Assembly (NCBI GenBank): GCA_943326315.2
Contig: CALPSU020000128.1
Location: forward strand, 1-7,106
Direction: 5' to 3'
Source: Chryseobacterium gleum
GTDB taxonomy: Bacteria > Bacteroidota > Bacteroidia > Flavobacteriales_D > Crocinitomicaceae
Length of the DNA stretch: 7,106 nt
Shown here: one piece after another, positions 1-6,158 of the stretch
Layout of the letters: every line of letters begins with the position of its first letter
Position numbering within the stretch: position 1 is the first letter of the stretch
The notes under the pieces: model-generated
What the model saw: the letters and a program-made list of their open reading frames with translations, nothing else
Told to the model about the DNA's origin: nothing
The model's database searches: none
Made by a program: the position numbers and the translations under genes

Positions 1-673
1 AAAATTATTAATCTTAGAGCAAAAAGCATTGTTTGCTCAAATGAATCCACATTTCATTTTTAATACATTAAATTCAATACAAAGTTTTTTAATTTATAAT
101 GAAAATGACAAGGCTGAATATTTTTTATCTAAATTCTCAAAACTTTTAAGAGAAACATTACATGTTTCTAGAAACTCAACTATTTCCTTAAAAAAAGAGT
201 TTAATATACTTGAAAAGTATTTAGAACTTGAACAAATGAGGTTTTCTAATAAATTTCAATGGAAAATTGTTTATAATATGTCAATTGATGATTTAAAATT
301 AAGAATACCAAATATGCTAATTCAGCCATATATTGAAAATTCAATTAAGCATGGCTTTACAGAAAAACGATCCGATTTTATAATTAATATAAAAGTTACA
401 CTTATTGATGATTATTCACTTAAATGTGAAGTAATCGATAATGGAATCGGGAGATCAGCTTCAATACTCAAAAAATCTGATGATATAAACTCAAAAGATC
501 ATACCTCATACGGAGAAAAGATCACAAAAGAGCGTCTAAAAACATATAATAAATCTAAAACTAGTAATTTTGGCGTTCAAATATTTGATATTGAATTAAA
601 TGGTGAGTCAAAAGGCACAAAAGTTGAAATAATAATTCCCATATTAAAAAATGATAAAAATAGGTATAGTTGA
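1..673 (+). CDS. LytS-type sensor histidine kinase, C-terminal part (5' end outside window)
   Basis: This is the catalytic part of a LytS/YehU-class histidine kinase (His_kinase family, PF06580, plus HATPase_c). It would autophosphorylate and pass phosphate to the response regulator encoded next. The frame is open from base 2, and the codons before the TTG at 29 (reading KLLILEQKA) already match the family, so TTG is an internal Leu and the gene starts left of the window; 223 residues are visible. The phospho-acceptor motif QMNPHFIFNTLNS has its His codon at 50-52. An N-box PYIENSIKHG lies around residues 107-116, a G1 box DNGIG near 146-150, and a final GTKVEIIIP strand near the C-terminus. 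Sensor and membrane segments must lie upstream, so the signal sensed cannot be inferred. The 3' end overlaps the regulator gene by 23 nt, indicating one transcript and translational coupling. Confidence 0.93.
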   Translation, partial: KLLILEQKALFAQMNPHFIFNTLNSIQSFLIYNENDKAEYFLSKFSKLLRETLHVSRNSTISLKKEFNILEKYLELEQMRFSNKFQWKIVYNMSIDDLKLRIPNMLIQPYIENSIKHGFTEKRSDFIINIKVTLIDDYSLKCEVIDNGIGRSASILKKSDDINSKDHTSYGEKITKERLKTYNKSKTSNFGVQIFDIELNGESKGTKVEIIIPILKNDKNRYS

Positions 674-1367
674 TGACGAAGAAAATGCTAGGAGAGTCAT
701 AAAGAAATACCTAGAAAGATATTGTGAAGTAGAATATCAAATAGTTTTTGAAACTACATCCTTTCAAGAGACCATTGATAAAACAATAAAATTTCAACCA
801 AATATATTATTTTTAGATATTCATTTATTGGATGGGTCAGGTATTGATGTCGCTCAAAAACTTTCAGATGAATCATTATACTCAAACATTATTTTTACAA
901 CAGCTTATAATGAATATGCAATAAGTGCTTTACGTTTAAAAGCTTTTGATTATCTATTAAAACCAATTGAAATAGCTGAATTTAAAGATTCATTAAATAA
1001 AGTGATTAACTTCATCCAAAGTCAAAGTTTAGATGTTCCAATTTCTGATAAAATTTCGATTACTTCTTTATCAGGAGTTCAATTAATTGAGTTAGCAACG
1101 ATTGAATATATTAAAGCAGAATCCTCCTATTGCACAATTCAATTAACAGATAAAAAATCAATTACAATTTCAAAACCCCTAAAGTATCTTGAAACTAAGG
1201 TCAATAATAATCTTATTTTTATAAAAATTCATAAATCGTATTTAGTAAACAAAAATTTAGTCCATTCTCTAGATAGAACAACTAGAGAAGTAATTTTGTT
1301 CGATGGTATAAGACTTCCTATTTCTAGAAGCAATCTTAAATTTGTATTTGATTTTTTCAAAATATAA
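651..1367 (+). CDS. LytTR-family response regulator
   Basis: This is a complete two-component regulator of 238 residues, the usual size for LytR/AlgR-type proteins. The N-terminal receiver domain (about 1-122) has the acidic pair D8/D9, phospho-acceptor D56 in LFLDIHL, the switch Thr84 in TTAY and the conserved K104 in LLKPI. The C-terminal LytTR DNA-binding domain (about 134-236) shows the family pattern IEYIKAESSYCTI, the IHKSYLVN strand and LPISRS near the end. The ATG at 651 lies inside the end of the kinase gene, and the protein begins exactly at the first receiver strand (MIKIGIVDDE), so the start is secure despite no visible Shine-Dalgarno. It should be phosphorylated by the upstream kinase and bind direct-repeat DNA sites. 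I recognised no such site in the window, so its targets are unknown. Confidence 0.96.
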   Translation: MIKIGIVDDEENARRVIKKYLERYCEVEYQIVFETTSFQETIDKTIKFQPNILFLDIHLLDGSGIDVAQKLSDESLYSNIIFTTAYNEYAISALRLKAFDYLLKPIEIAEFKDSLNKVINFIQSQSLDVPISDKISITSLSGVQLIELATIEYIKAESSYCTIQLTDKKSITISKPLKYLETKVNNNLIFIKIHKSYLVNKNLVHSLDRTTREVILFDGIRLPISRSNLKFVFDFFKI

Positions 1368-1455
1368 ATGAAATTTTTTATTGAAAACCTAGCCAACTTT
1401 ACCGATAAAAAATTTATAGTTACAGATTAGAAATCGGTTGTATTGTACTTACAAT

Positions 1456-1510
1456 TAAATATCTAATATTGAATCATGACAATGATAAATCAATAATAAT
1501 TAGATATTTA
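1456..1510. repeat. Long interrupted inverted repeat (candidate RNA hairpin)
   Basis: Three nested arms stack into one hairpin. The outer stem TAAATATCTAAT (1456-1467) pairs with ATTAGATATTTA (1499-1510) over 12 bp. The middle stem ATTGA (1468-1472) pairs with TCAAT (1490-1494). The inner stem ATCAT (1473-1477) pairs with ATGAT (1482-1486) around a GACA loop. The left arm is continuous for 22 nt, while the right arm is interrupted by unpaired AATA (1495-1498) and AAA (1487-1489). A short inverted repeat at 1442-1455 abuts it directly on the left. The complementarity is read from the sequence; whether it folds or functions as RNA or as a protein-binding site is not known. Confidence 0.6.
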
Positions 1511-1529
1511 CCCCTGCCATAATCAAAGC

Positions 1530-1566
1530 AAAAAAGTGATTAATCTTAATTAATCACTTTTTTTTT
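1530..1566. terminator. Bidirectional rho-independent-type terminator
   Basis: A perfect 10-bp stem AGTGATTAAT (1535-1544) and ATTAATCACT (1549-1558) closes a CTTA loop. It is preceded by a run of six A (1530-1535) and followed by T residues to 1566, so the stem can extend to 15 bp and leaves a U-tract for transcripts from either side. It lies about 160 nt past the response regulator stop and about 155 nt past the flippase stop on the other strand. It is the best candidate to end both convergent units. Confidence 0.8.
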
Positions 1567-1645
1567 AGAAAATAAACAATAAACCTTCTCATTTAATCGA
1601 ATTATAAGTTAAACTATAAAGAACGAATTAATACCCTTGGTTTTC

Positions 1646-1673
1646 AATAGGGATATGAAAATAATACCCTATT
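1646..1673. repeat. 7-bp inverted repeat in 3' region of the minus-strand operon
   Basis: AATAGGG (1646-1652) and CCCTATT (1667-1673) are perfect complements around a 14-nt loop. The sequence AGGG(A)TAT at 1649-1656 can alternatively pair with ATACCCT at 1631-1637 with one bulge, so two mutually exclusive hairpins are possible. No T-tract follows in either direction, so it is not a classical terminator. In an AT-rich gap of this size such repeats can arise by chance. Confidence 0.35.
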
Positions 1674-1719
1674 TTAAAATTTACTCGGTTATAAGTGAAA
1701 TATTTTATTAAAAACAAGT

Positions 1720-3168
1720 TTACCTTTTCTTGAAAAAAGGCATCTTTTTAATCTCGTTTTTATAAGCAATCCCTATCATGAAACAACAAATAACAAATTG
1801 AATTACATCAATATAGGATCGTGAAATAATTTGAATCCCATAATAATAAGATACTATAATAAATAGTGCATAAAAGGAGGGTAAATAAATTATTTTAATT
1901 CTGTTAAAATTAAATGAAAATTCTTTCTTACTTTCTAAAGATAGCAACCAAATCTGTAATGGTTTCGTTGCAACAAAGCTAATTGCAGCTCCTGTCAATC
2001 CCCAACATTGAATAAAATAATAAGAAATTACAAATTGAAAAATTGAAGAAATCAAAAAAACTTTCGGTAAAACCTTTGTCTTTTTAAAATAAAAAAGAGG
2101 CATCAAATACATGTTAAACATACCTCTAAACATAAATCCAACAACTAATATAGGCAGGTATTTAAAGGATAAAAAATAATCTTTATTATGAATAAAAAAA
2201 GGTGCTAAAAGAGGAATAAATAATAAAGTTAAGGCTATTAAAAACATCATTACCAATGTGAAAATATGGTGATGTTGATTAACTTCAGGAGTACTTTCTT
2301 TTAATTTTTCATCTGTCCAGATTCTAAAAATGGAAGGATTAATTGTATTAGTTAATGCTAATAAAACAACTTCAATTAATAAAGTACATTTCATTCCAAA
2401 ATCATAAACTCCGACATCAAATGGTTTTAATAGATAATTTATTATATATCTATCACCATATGTTGTAACCCATATTATAAATGAATAGTAGACTAACGGC
2501 CTACAAAAACGAAATGTTTCATTTATAAATTCTTTATGAAATGAAATCCCAAATTCCTTAATAAAAAAGTATAAACACATTCCAAACAACAAAGCTCCTG
2601 AAAGTAAACGTCCCCACAAAGGGCCATCTATGATAAATGGAAATAAATATAATCCAATTAGTGTGAATAAGATTGTAGTCACAAAATATATAATATTTAT
2701 CCAAAAAAATCGAGTAGCCCTTTGTTGATTTATTAATAAATTTGAATATGTTTTATAAATGCTATTAAAAAAAGCAGTTAAAATAGCAATCAATCCAAAG
2801 GGAAGAAATACTAAAGTTTTTTTATCGAAAATTAAATCAAAAACGAAGTCGCCGAATAGCATTGAAATTAACAAAAATGATCCTCCAATTATTAAAAGTG
2901 AAGATATTAAAGTGCCTACATACTTTTTAAATTTTGGAATATCATCCTTGTAATCGAAATAGTGAATACCAATTGATGTATCAATACTAAAATTAACAAT
3001 TAATTGAACTAATAATGAAAAGTTAACGTACAATGTCAACACACCAAATGTATCAACCCCCTTTAAATAATTTGTATAAAAAGGCAATAAAATAAGTCCA
3101 GAAGCTAAAGGAAGTGACCCTACAATTGTATAAAGTAAAGAAGATTTTAAAAGCTTTTTTGAAATCAT
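1720..3168 (-). CDS. Wzx-type polysaccharide flippase (MATE/PST superfamily)
   Basis: This 482-residue protein is almost entirely hydrophobic, with about 14 candidate membrane helices (roughly 11-32, 42-62, 85-103, 117-137, 155-178, 184-203, 224-240, 260-280, 303-323, 337-355, 371-388, 390-410, 427-445 and 453-470). The N-terminal pattern SLLYTIVGSLPLASGLILLPFYTNYL and the mid-protein DRYIINYLL followed by VGVYDFGMK (239-260) are typical of the Polysacc_synt family (PF01943). Such proteins flip lipid-linked oligosaccharide units from the inner to the outer face of the cytoplasmic membrane. It is the last gene of the three-gene minus-strand unit, and its ATG overlaps the GT2 stop codon by 1 nt (TAATG). 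Length and topology match the family. The substrate cannot be read from sequence, and a teichuronic or other lipid-linked glycan is as possible as O-antigen. Confidence 0.9.
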   Translation of the reverse strand: MISKKLLKSSLLYTIVGSLPLASGLILLPFYTNYLKGVDTFGVLTLYVNFSLLVQLIVNFSIDTSIGIHYFDYKDDIPKFKKYVGTLISSLLIIGGSFLLISMLFGDFVFDLIFDKKTLVFLPFGLIAILTAFFNSIYKTYSNLLINQQRATRFFWINIIYFVTTILFTLIGLYLFPFIIDGPLWGRLLSGALLFGMCLYFFIKEFGISFHKEFINETFRFCRPLVYYSFIIWVTTYGDRYIINYLLKPFDVGVYDFGMKCTLLIEVVLLALTNTINPSIFRIWTDEKLKESTPEVNQHHHIFTLVMMFLIALTLLFIPLLAPFFIHNKDYFLSFKYLPILVVGFMFRGMFNMYLMPLFYFKKTKVLPKVFLISSIFQFVISYYFIQCWGLTGAAISFVATKPLQIWLLSLESKKEFSFNFNRIKIIYLPSFYALFIIVSYYYGIQIISRSYIDVIQFVICCFMIGIAYKNEIKKMPFFKKR

Positions 3169-4181
3169 TAGCGAGTATATGATTTTTTTCCTAAAATTTT
3201 AGATAAACCTTCTACATCCATTTTAAAAAAACTAAAGATTAATCCTACTAAAGCTCTAAGTCTCCAAATAGGATTAAAGACTCCAATATAAAAAACTGAT
3301 TTTATATAATCTTTTCTAGCGTTTGAAAAATCTTTTCGAATGAGCTTATACCTACCAGACATTGCATATCCTTTCATTATTCGATGATCAAAATAGTTAT
3401 GAAATGTTTTCTCATTTAAATTCAATTGATTCTTAATAATGTTAGGATATTTTTTCATATGCTCTAAAGCAGCATTATACCTACCTTTAATTATCTCAAC
3501 AGTATATGTTTTTGTAACTTGATTTGCATATATTCTCCAACTTCCCATTAAAACATTATCGTAATAAAACTCACCTAACAAACTCAATTCAAGCAAAGTA
3601 GGTAAATCAACCAAAGGTAAATTTGGTTTTTGAATAAATCCACCAACTTTTAATAAGGCATCTTTACGAATTGTGATTGTTAATGCTGGTAAACAGTTTT
3701 CAATGTAAATTAAATTTAATATATTACCAGTAGGCTTATTGAATAATAAATCTGATTCTACAATAACAGGATGTAAACCGTATACTTCACCAGTATCCGC
3801 ATTTACAGAGCTTGCTTTACCCCAAGCTAAAACTATTTCAGAATTATTTTCTAATGCTTTTACTTGTCGTTCAAGCTTATCTGATTCCCATAAATCATCT
3901 CCTTCAAGTATTGAAATATATTTCCCTCGAGATTTTCCAAGAGCAAAATTATATGTTTCACCTAATCTATAAATACCAATATTTTTTTGATCAAAAACTA
4001 AAATTCTAGAATCTTCTTTTGCTTTTTCTACTATTAATTGGAGAGTAGAATCTGTACTTCCATCGTTTACAATTATCATTTCCCATTCCGAAAATGTCTG
4101 ACTAATAACTGAATCTATACATTCCAAAATGTATTTTTCATGATTATAAGTCGGAGTAATAATTGAAACTAAAGGAATCAT
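3168..4181 (-). CDS. GT2 family glycosyltransferase
   Basis: This is a 337-residue GT-A-fold glycosyltransferase of family 2 (PF00535). With the ATG at 4181 it begins MIPLVSIITPTYNHEKYI, the standard start of the family. The nucleotide-binding segment VNDGSTD is at 38-44 and the metal-binding EGDDLW at 93-98 (D95/D96); D192 in LVDLPTLLEL is a candidate catalytic-base region. The C-terminal third is not conserved enough for me to assign a sugar. The frame can be extended two codons to a TTG at 4187, but the ATG is preferred because it overlaps the methyltransferase TAA by one base (TAATG), exactly as at this gene's own downstream junction with the flippase. It should transfer an activated sugar to a growing lipid-linked oligosaccharide at the cytoplasmic face. 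Donor and linkage are unknown. Confidence 0.92.
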   Translation of the reverse strand: MIPLVSIITPTYNHEKYILECIDSVISQTFSEWEMIIVNDGSTDSTLQLIVEKAKEDSRILVFDQKNIGIYRLGETYNFALGKSRGKYISILEGDDLWESDKLERQVKALENNSEIVLAWGKASSVNADTGEVYGLHPVIVESDLLFNKPTGNILNLIYIENCLPALTITIRKDALLKVGGFIQKPNLPLVDLPTLLELSLLGEFYYDNVLMGSWRIYANQVTKTYTVEIIKGRYNAALEHMKKYPNIIKNQLNLNEKTFHNYFDHRIMKGYAMSGRYKLIRKDFSNARKDYIKSVFYIGVFNPIWRLRALVGLIFSFFKMDVEGLSKILGKKSYTR

Positions 4182-4831
4182 TAACAAAGATTTTTAACAC
4201 ACAATATTGAATATGCATTTTTAGGTTTATTATGAAGAAATAGCTGCGTTCCAAAAGAAAAATATTTCCAAAAAATTCTTGGTTTAAATTTTATACTAAA
4301 TCTTTCACCTCTTAATTTTTTGTATCCTCCAAAACCTAAAATTTTGTATCCTTCTTTTTCCATTTCTTCAATTTCCCAACCCGACAAATGTTCCTGAAAA
4401 GGATTATTATCATAAGGTGTTTGAGGAACGAATCCATTTGGAGTGAAAATAATAACTTTTTTTATAGCTAAACGCTCCATTTGTTTCATCAACCAAAAAC
4501 CTTCTTCTTTTGTTAAATGTTCAATTAAATCTAAAGCAATAACTGCATCAAAACTATTATTTGGCATTTTTTCAAGATATGTTTTCACATCTTCTAAAAC
4601 AAATTCAGAATGAGTTTGAATAAGTTTAGCTTTCTCGATACTCGGTAAAAAAACATCTAAACCTACTGATTTTTGCATTCTAGAAGTTAATATTTTCATC
4701 TGAGGATTGTAACCACAGCCAATATCTAAAACACTATTGCAATCTAAAGTAGATTTATTAATAGAATTTATGAATTGCTTATAAAATGGGCCTAAGATAG
4801 CCTTATCTACTTTTTGAAGAAAATTTGACAT
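4181..4831 (-). CDS. Class I SAM-dependent methyltransferase
   Basis: This is a 216-residue Rossmann-fold methyltransferase. Motif I VLDIGCGYNP (34-43) binds SAM, an acidic residue follows at D59 in VGLDVF, and DV at 81-82 fits the adenine-contacting strand. FDAVIALDLIEHL (94-106) is the typical post-motif found in Methyltransf_11/23-like proteins, and TPNG (130-133) closes the core. The C-terminal 50 residues are basic and aromatic (KFKPRIFWKYF) and may contact a membrane or lipid carrier, which is inference. It is the first gene of the minus-strand unit and overlaps the GT2 start by 1 nt, so it most likely acts on the same glycan, as an O-methylase or chain-modifying enzyme. The family is broad, so a ubiquinone-type or other small-molecule substrate cannot be excluded from sequence alone. 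Confidence 0.88.
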   Translation of the reverse strand: MSNFLQKVDKAILGPFYKQFINSINKSTLDCNSVLDIGCGYNPQMKILTSRMQKSVGLDVFLPSIEKAKLIQTHSEFVLEDVKTYLEKMPNNSFDAVIALDLIEHLTKEEGFWLMKQMERLAIKKVIIFTPNGFVPQTPYDNNPFQEHLSGWEIEEMEKEGYKILGFGGYKKLRGERFSIKFKPRIFWKYFSFGTQLFLHNKPKNAYSILCVKNLC

Positions 4832-5012
4832 TATAGAATAAAATTTTAAACATTTTTAGAATTTCTGTAGTAAAAAATTGAAAAACAGAAAAGTATATTA
4901 ATTTCAAAAATAACAATAAAAAAACTGTTTATTGAAATAATTATTAAGTAAAAAATAATAAATCTATTAGAATTTGCTAGTATTGTAAATAATAATTCTA
5001 ATCTGAAATGTA
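4832..5012. promoter_or_regulatory. Divergent intergenic region between methyltransferase and GT4 genes
   Basis: These 181 nt must carry the promoters of both diverging genes. The sequence is nearly all A/T. A perfect 9-bp inverted repeat ATTAGAATT (4966-4974) / AATTCTAAT (4994-5002) ends 10 nt before the GT4 start and could be an operator or a leader hairpin. A second repeat TTTCTGT (4862-4868) / ACAGAAA (4885-4891) lies in the probable leader of the methyltransferase transcript. No Shine-Dalgarno is visible before either start, as expected for Bacteroidota. Confidence 0.5.
4905..4912 (-). promoter_or_regulatory. Possible Bacteroidota -7 promoter element for the minus-strand operon
   Basis: On the minus strand this reads TATTTTTG, a full match to the Bacteroidota -7 consensus TAnnTTTG. 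It would give a leader of roughly 65-70 nt before the methyltransferase ATG. No TTG is present at the expected -33 distance, and such an AT-rich motif arises easily by chance, so confidence is low. Confidence 0.25.
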
Positions 5013-6137
5013 ATGGGAATATTGTTTTTTACTTATTGGTACCCCTCAAAAGAAAGTCCCTATAATGGAATTTTCATTAAAGAACATGCTTCTTCAATAA
5101 GTAACAAGGATAATGAAGTAATTATTCTCGCAATTAATATATTTAAAGGTTCAAAAATATTTGAAAAAAAAATTGAAGTTTTGATAAATGAAGACGGTAT
5201 ACAAACTCATATTATACATTTAAAATCCTCCATATATAAATGGATTTATTCAATACCATTTATAACCTATTGGATAACTAAAAAATACACCTATAAAAAC
5301 ATCAAACCAAATTTAAAAATAGACTTAGTGCATTCAAACATTTTGTTTCCTTGTGCCGTTGTAGGAGATCGACTTTCAAGAAAATTAAAGGCAAAACATA
5401 TTATTACTGAACATTGGTCTGGAATAGAAAAATTCATCACTAATCATCCTTTTGGATATCTTGGTAGAAAAGCCTTAAAAAATGCTTCTAAGATTAGCGT
5501 AGTTTCTCATTTTCTAAAATCTAAAATAACTTGTTTTATAAATGACTCTAAGAAAATATCAATCATCCCTAACATTATTGATACTACTATCTTTAATTAT
5601 TCTCTTAAAAATGAGACTGATAATTTAGTATTTACTGCTGTTGGCTCCTGGAAATCTCCAAAACAGCCCCATCTTTTTATAGAATCATTAAATAATATCC
5701 AAAAAAGAAAATCTCAAAAAATAGAATTAAATATCATTGGTGAAGGTCCATTATTAACACATTTTAAAGATCACCAAGAATTATATTCGATTCAAATAAA
5801 CTTCTTAGGAATAAGAAATAAAAATGAAATAAGTGAAATATTAAAACTTACAGATTTTTTTGTTCATGCTTCTTTAATTGAAACCTTTTCTGTTGTAATA
5901 GCAGAGGCTTTAGTAAGTGGTGTGCCAGTAATTGCATCAAATACAGGAGCAATTCCAGAGTTAGTTCAATTAGATTATGGTTTTATATGTGAAAACTCGA
6001 TTGAAAAATGGGAAGAATCAATTGAAAAAGCACTAAACACGAAGTTTGATAGACTTAAAATTTCAACAGAAAATTCTGAAAAATTTAATAAAAATAAAGT
6101 CGGTAAAATGTTTCAAGAGATTTATAATTCTCTCTAA
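5013..6137 (+). CDS. GT4-type glycosyltransferase (GT-B fold)
   Basis: This 374-residue protein has the two-domain layout of GT4 retaining glycosyltransferases (Glycos_transf_1, PF00534), and its length is normal for the family. It starts MGILFFTYWYPSKESPYNG, matching the first strand and glycine loop, so the ATG is secure. ITEHWSG (131-137) and PNIID (186-190, the usual PNGVD) lie in and after the N-terminal domain. The donor-binding domain has AVGSWKSPKQP (209-219) with the expected Lys217, IIGEGP (241-246), and the EX7E motif E290...E298 followed by ALVSGVPVIAS. It would add a sugar from a nucleotide-sugar donor to a lipid-linked or cell-surface glycan on the cytoplasmic side. It diverges from the methyltransferase-GT2-flippase unit across a 181-nt gap, so the same pathway is likely. 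Its last codons form half of an 18-bp hairpin. Confidence 0.93.
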   Translation: MGILFFTYWYPSKESPYNGIFIKEHASSISNKDNEVIILAINIFKGSKIFEKKIEVLINEDGIQTHIIHLKSSIYKWIYSIPFITYWITKKYTYKNIKPNLKIDLVHSNILFPCAVVGDRLSRKLKAKHIITEHWSGIEKFITNHPFGYLGRKALKNASKISVVSHFLKSKITCFINDSKKISIIPNIIDTTIFNYSLKNETDNLVFTAVGSWKSPKQPHLFIESLNNIQKRKSQKIELNIIGEGPLLTHFKDHQELYSIQINFLGIRNKNEISEILKLTDFFVHASLIETFSVVIAEALVSGVPVIASNTGAIPELVQLDYGFICENSIEKWEESIEKALNTKFDRLKISTENSEKFNKNKVGKMFQEIYNSL

Positions 6138-6152
6138 ATCTCTTGAAACATT
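6107..6152. terminator. Bidirectional terminator-like 18-bp inverted repeat at convergent gene ends
   Basis: The 18-nt arms 6107-6124 and 6135-6152 are perfectly complementary around a 10-nt loop (6125-6134). The left arm is the C-terminal coding sequence of the GT4 gene, and the right arm begins with that gene's TAA stop and fills most of the 21-nt gap before the YfhO stop at 6159. The downstream tract is only moderately T-rich on either strand (ATTATTTAATT on plus), so it is a strong hairpin but an imperfect intrinsic terminator. It probably serves both convergent genes. Confidence 0.7.
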
Positions 6153-6158
6153 ATTTAA

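Larger units (their letters stand above)
1368..1719. other. 352-nt intergenic region between convergent units, structured left half
   Basis: I see no convincing gene here. The gap separates the end of the regulator gene (plus) from the end of the flippase gene (minus). From 1401 to 1566 it holds four successive inverted repeats: 1401-1406/1433-1438, 1442-1447/1450-1455, a long interrupted hairpin at 1456-1510, and a terminator-like hairpin at 1530-1563. The right half (1571-1719) is AT-rich, with one 7-bp inverted repeat at 1646-1652/1667-1673 and a 9-bp direct repeat TAATACCCT at 1629-1637 and 1662-1670. A 20-codon reading frame (1368-1430) starts directly at the regulator's stop, but nothing supports it as a gene. 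The region could be the 3' UTR of the regulator transcript, a small RNA, or both. Confidence 0.7.

Noticed and set aside
1337..1344. TAAATTTG, a match to the Bacteroidota -7 promoter consensus inside the end of the response regulator gene, which could start a small RNA.
   Set aside because: No TTG element lies at the expected -33 spacing, the bases are explained as coding sequence, and this motif is common by chance in AT-rich DNA.
1368..1430. A 20-codon reading frame starting directly at the response regulator stop codon (TAAATG) and ending in TAG.
   Set aside because: It is very short, has no ribosome-binding signal or recognisable motif, and overlaps the first hairpin of the structured region. 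Chance is the simpler explanation, though leaderless coupling cannot be ruled out.
2759..2953. Plus-strand open frame of 64 codons opposite the flippase gene.
   Set aside because: It lies wholly antisense to a well-supported membrane protein gene; its lysine-rich translation reflects the reverse complement of hydrophobic codons.
3739..4009. Two overlapping plus-strand open frames opposite the GT2 gene.
   Set aside because: Both are antisense to conserved GT2 motifs, overlap each other in different frames and show no protein family features.
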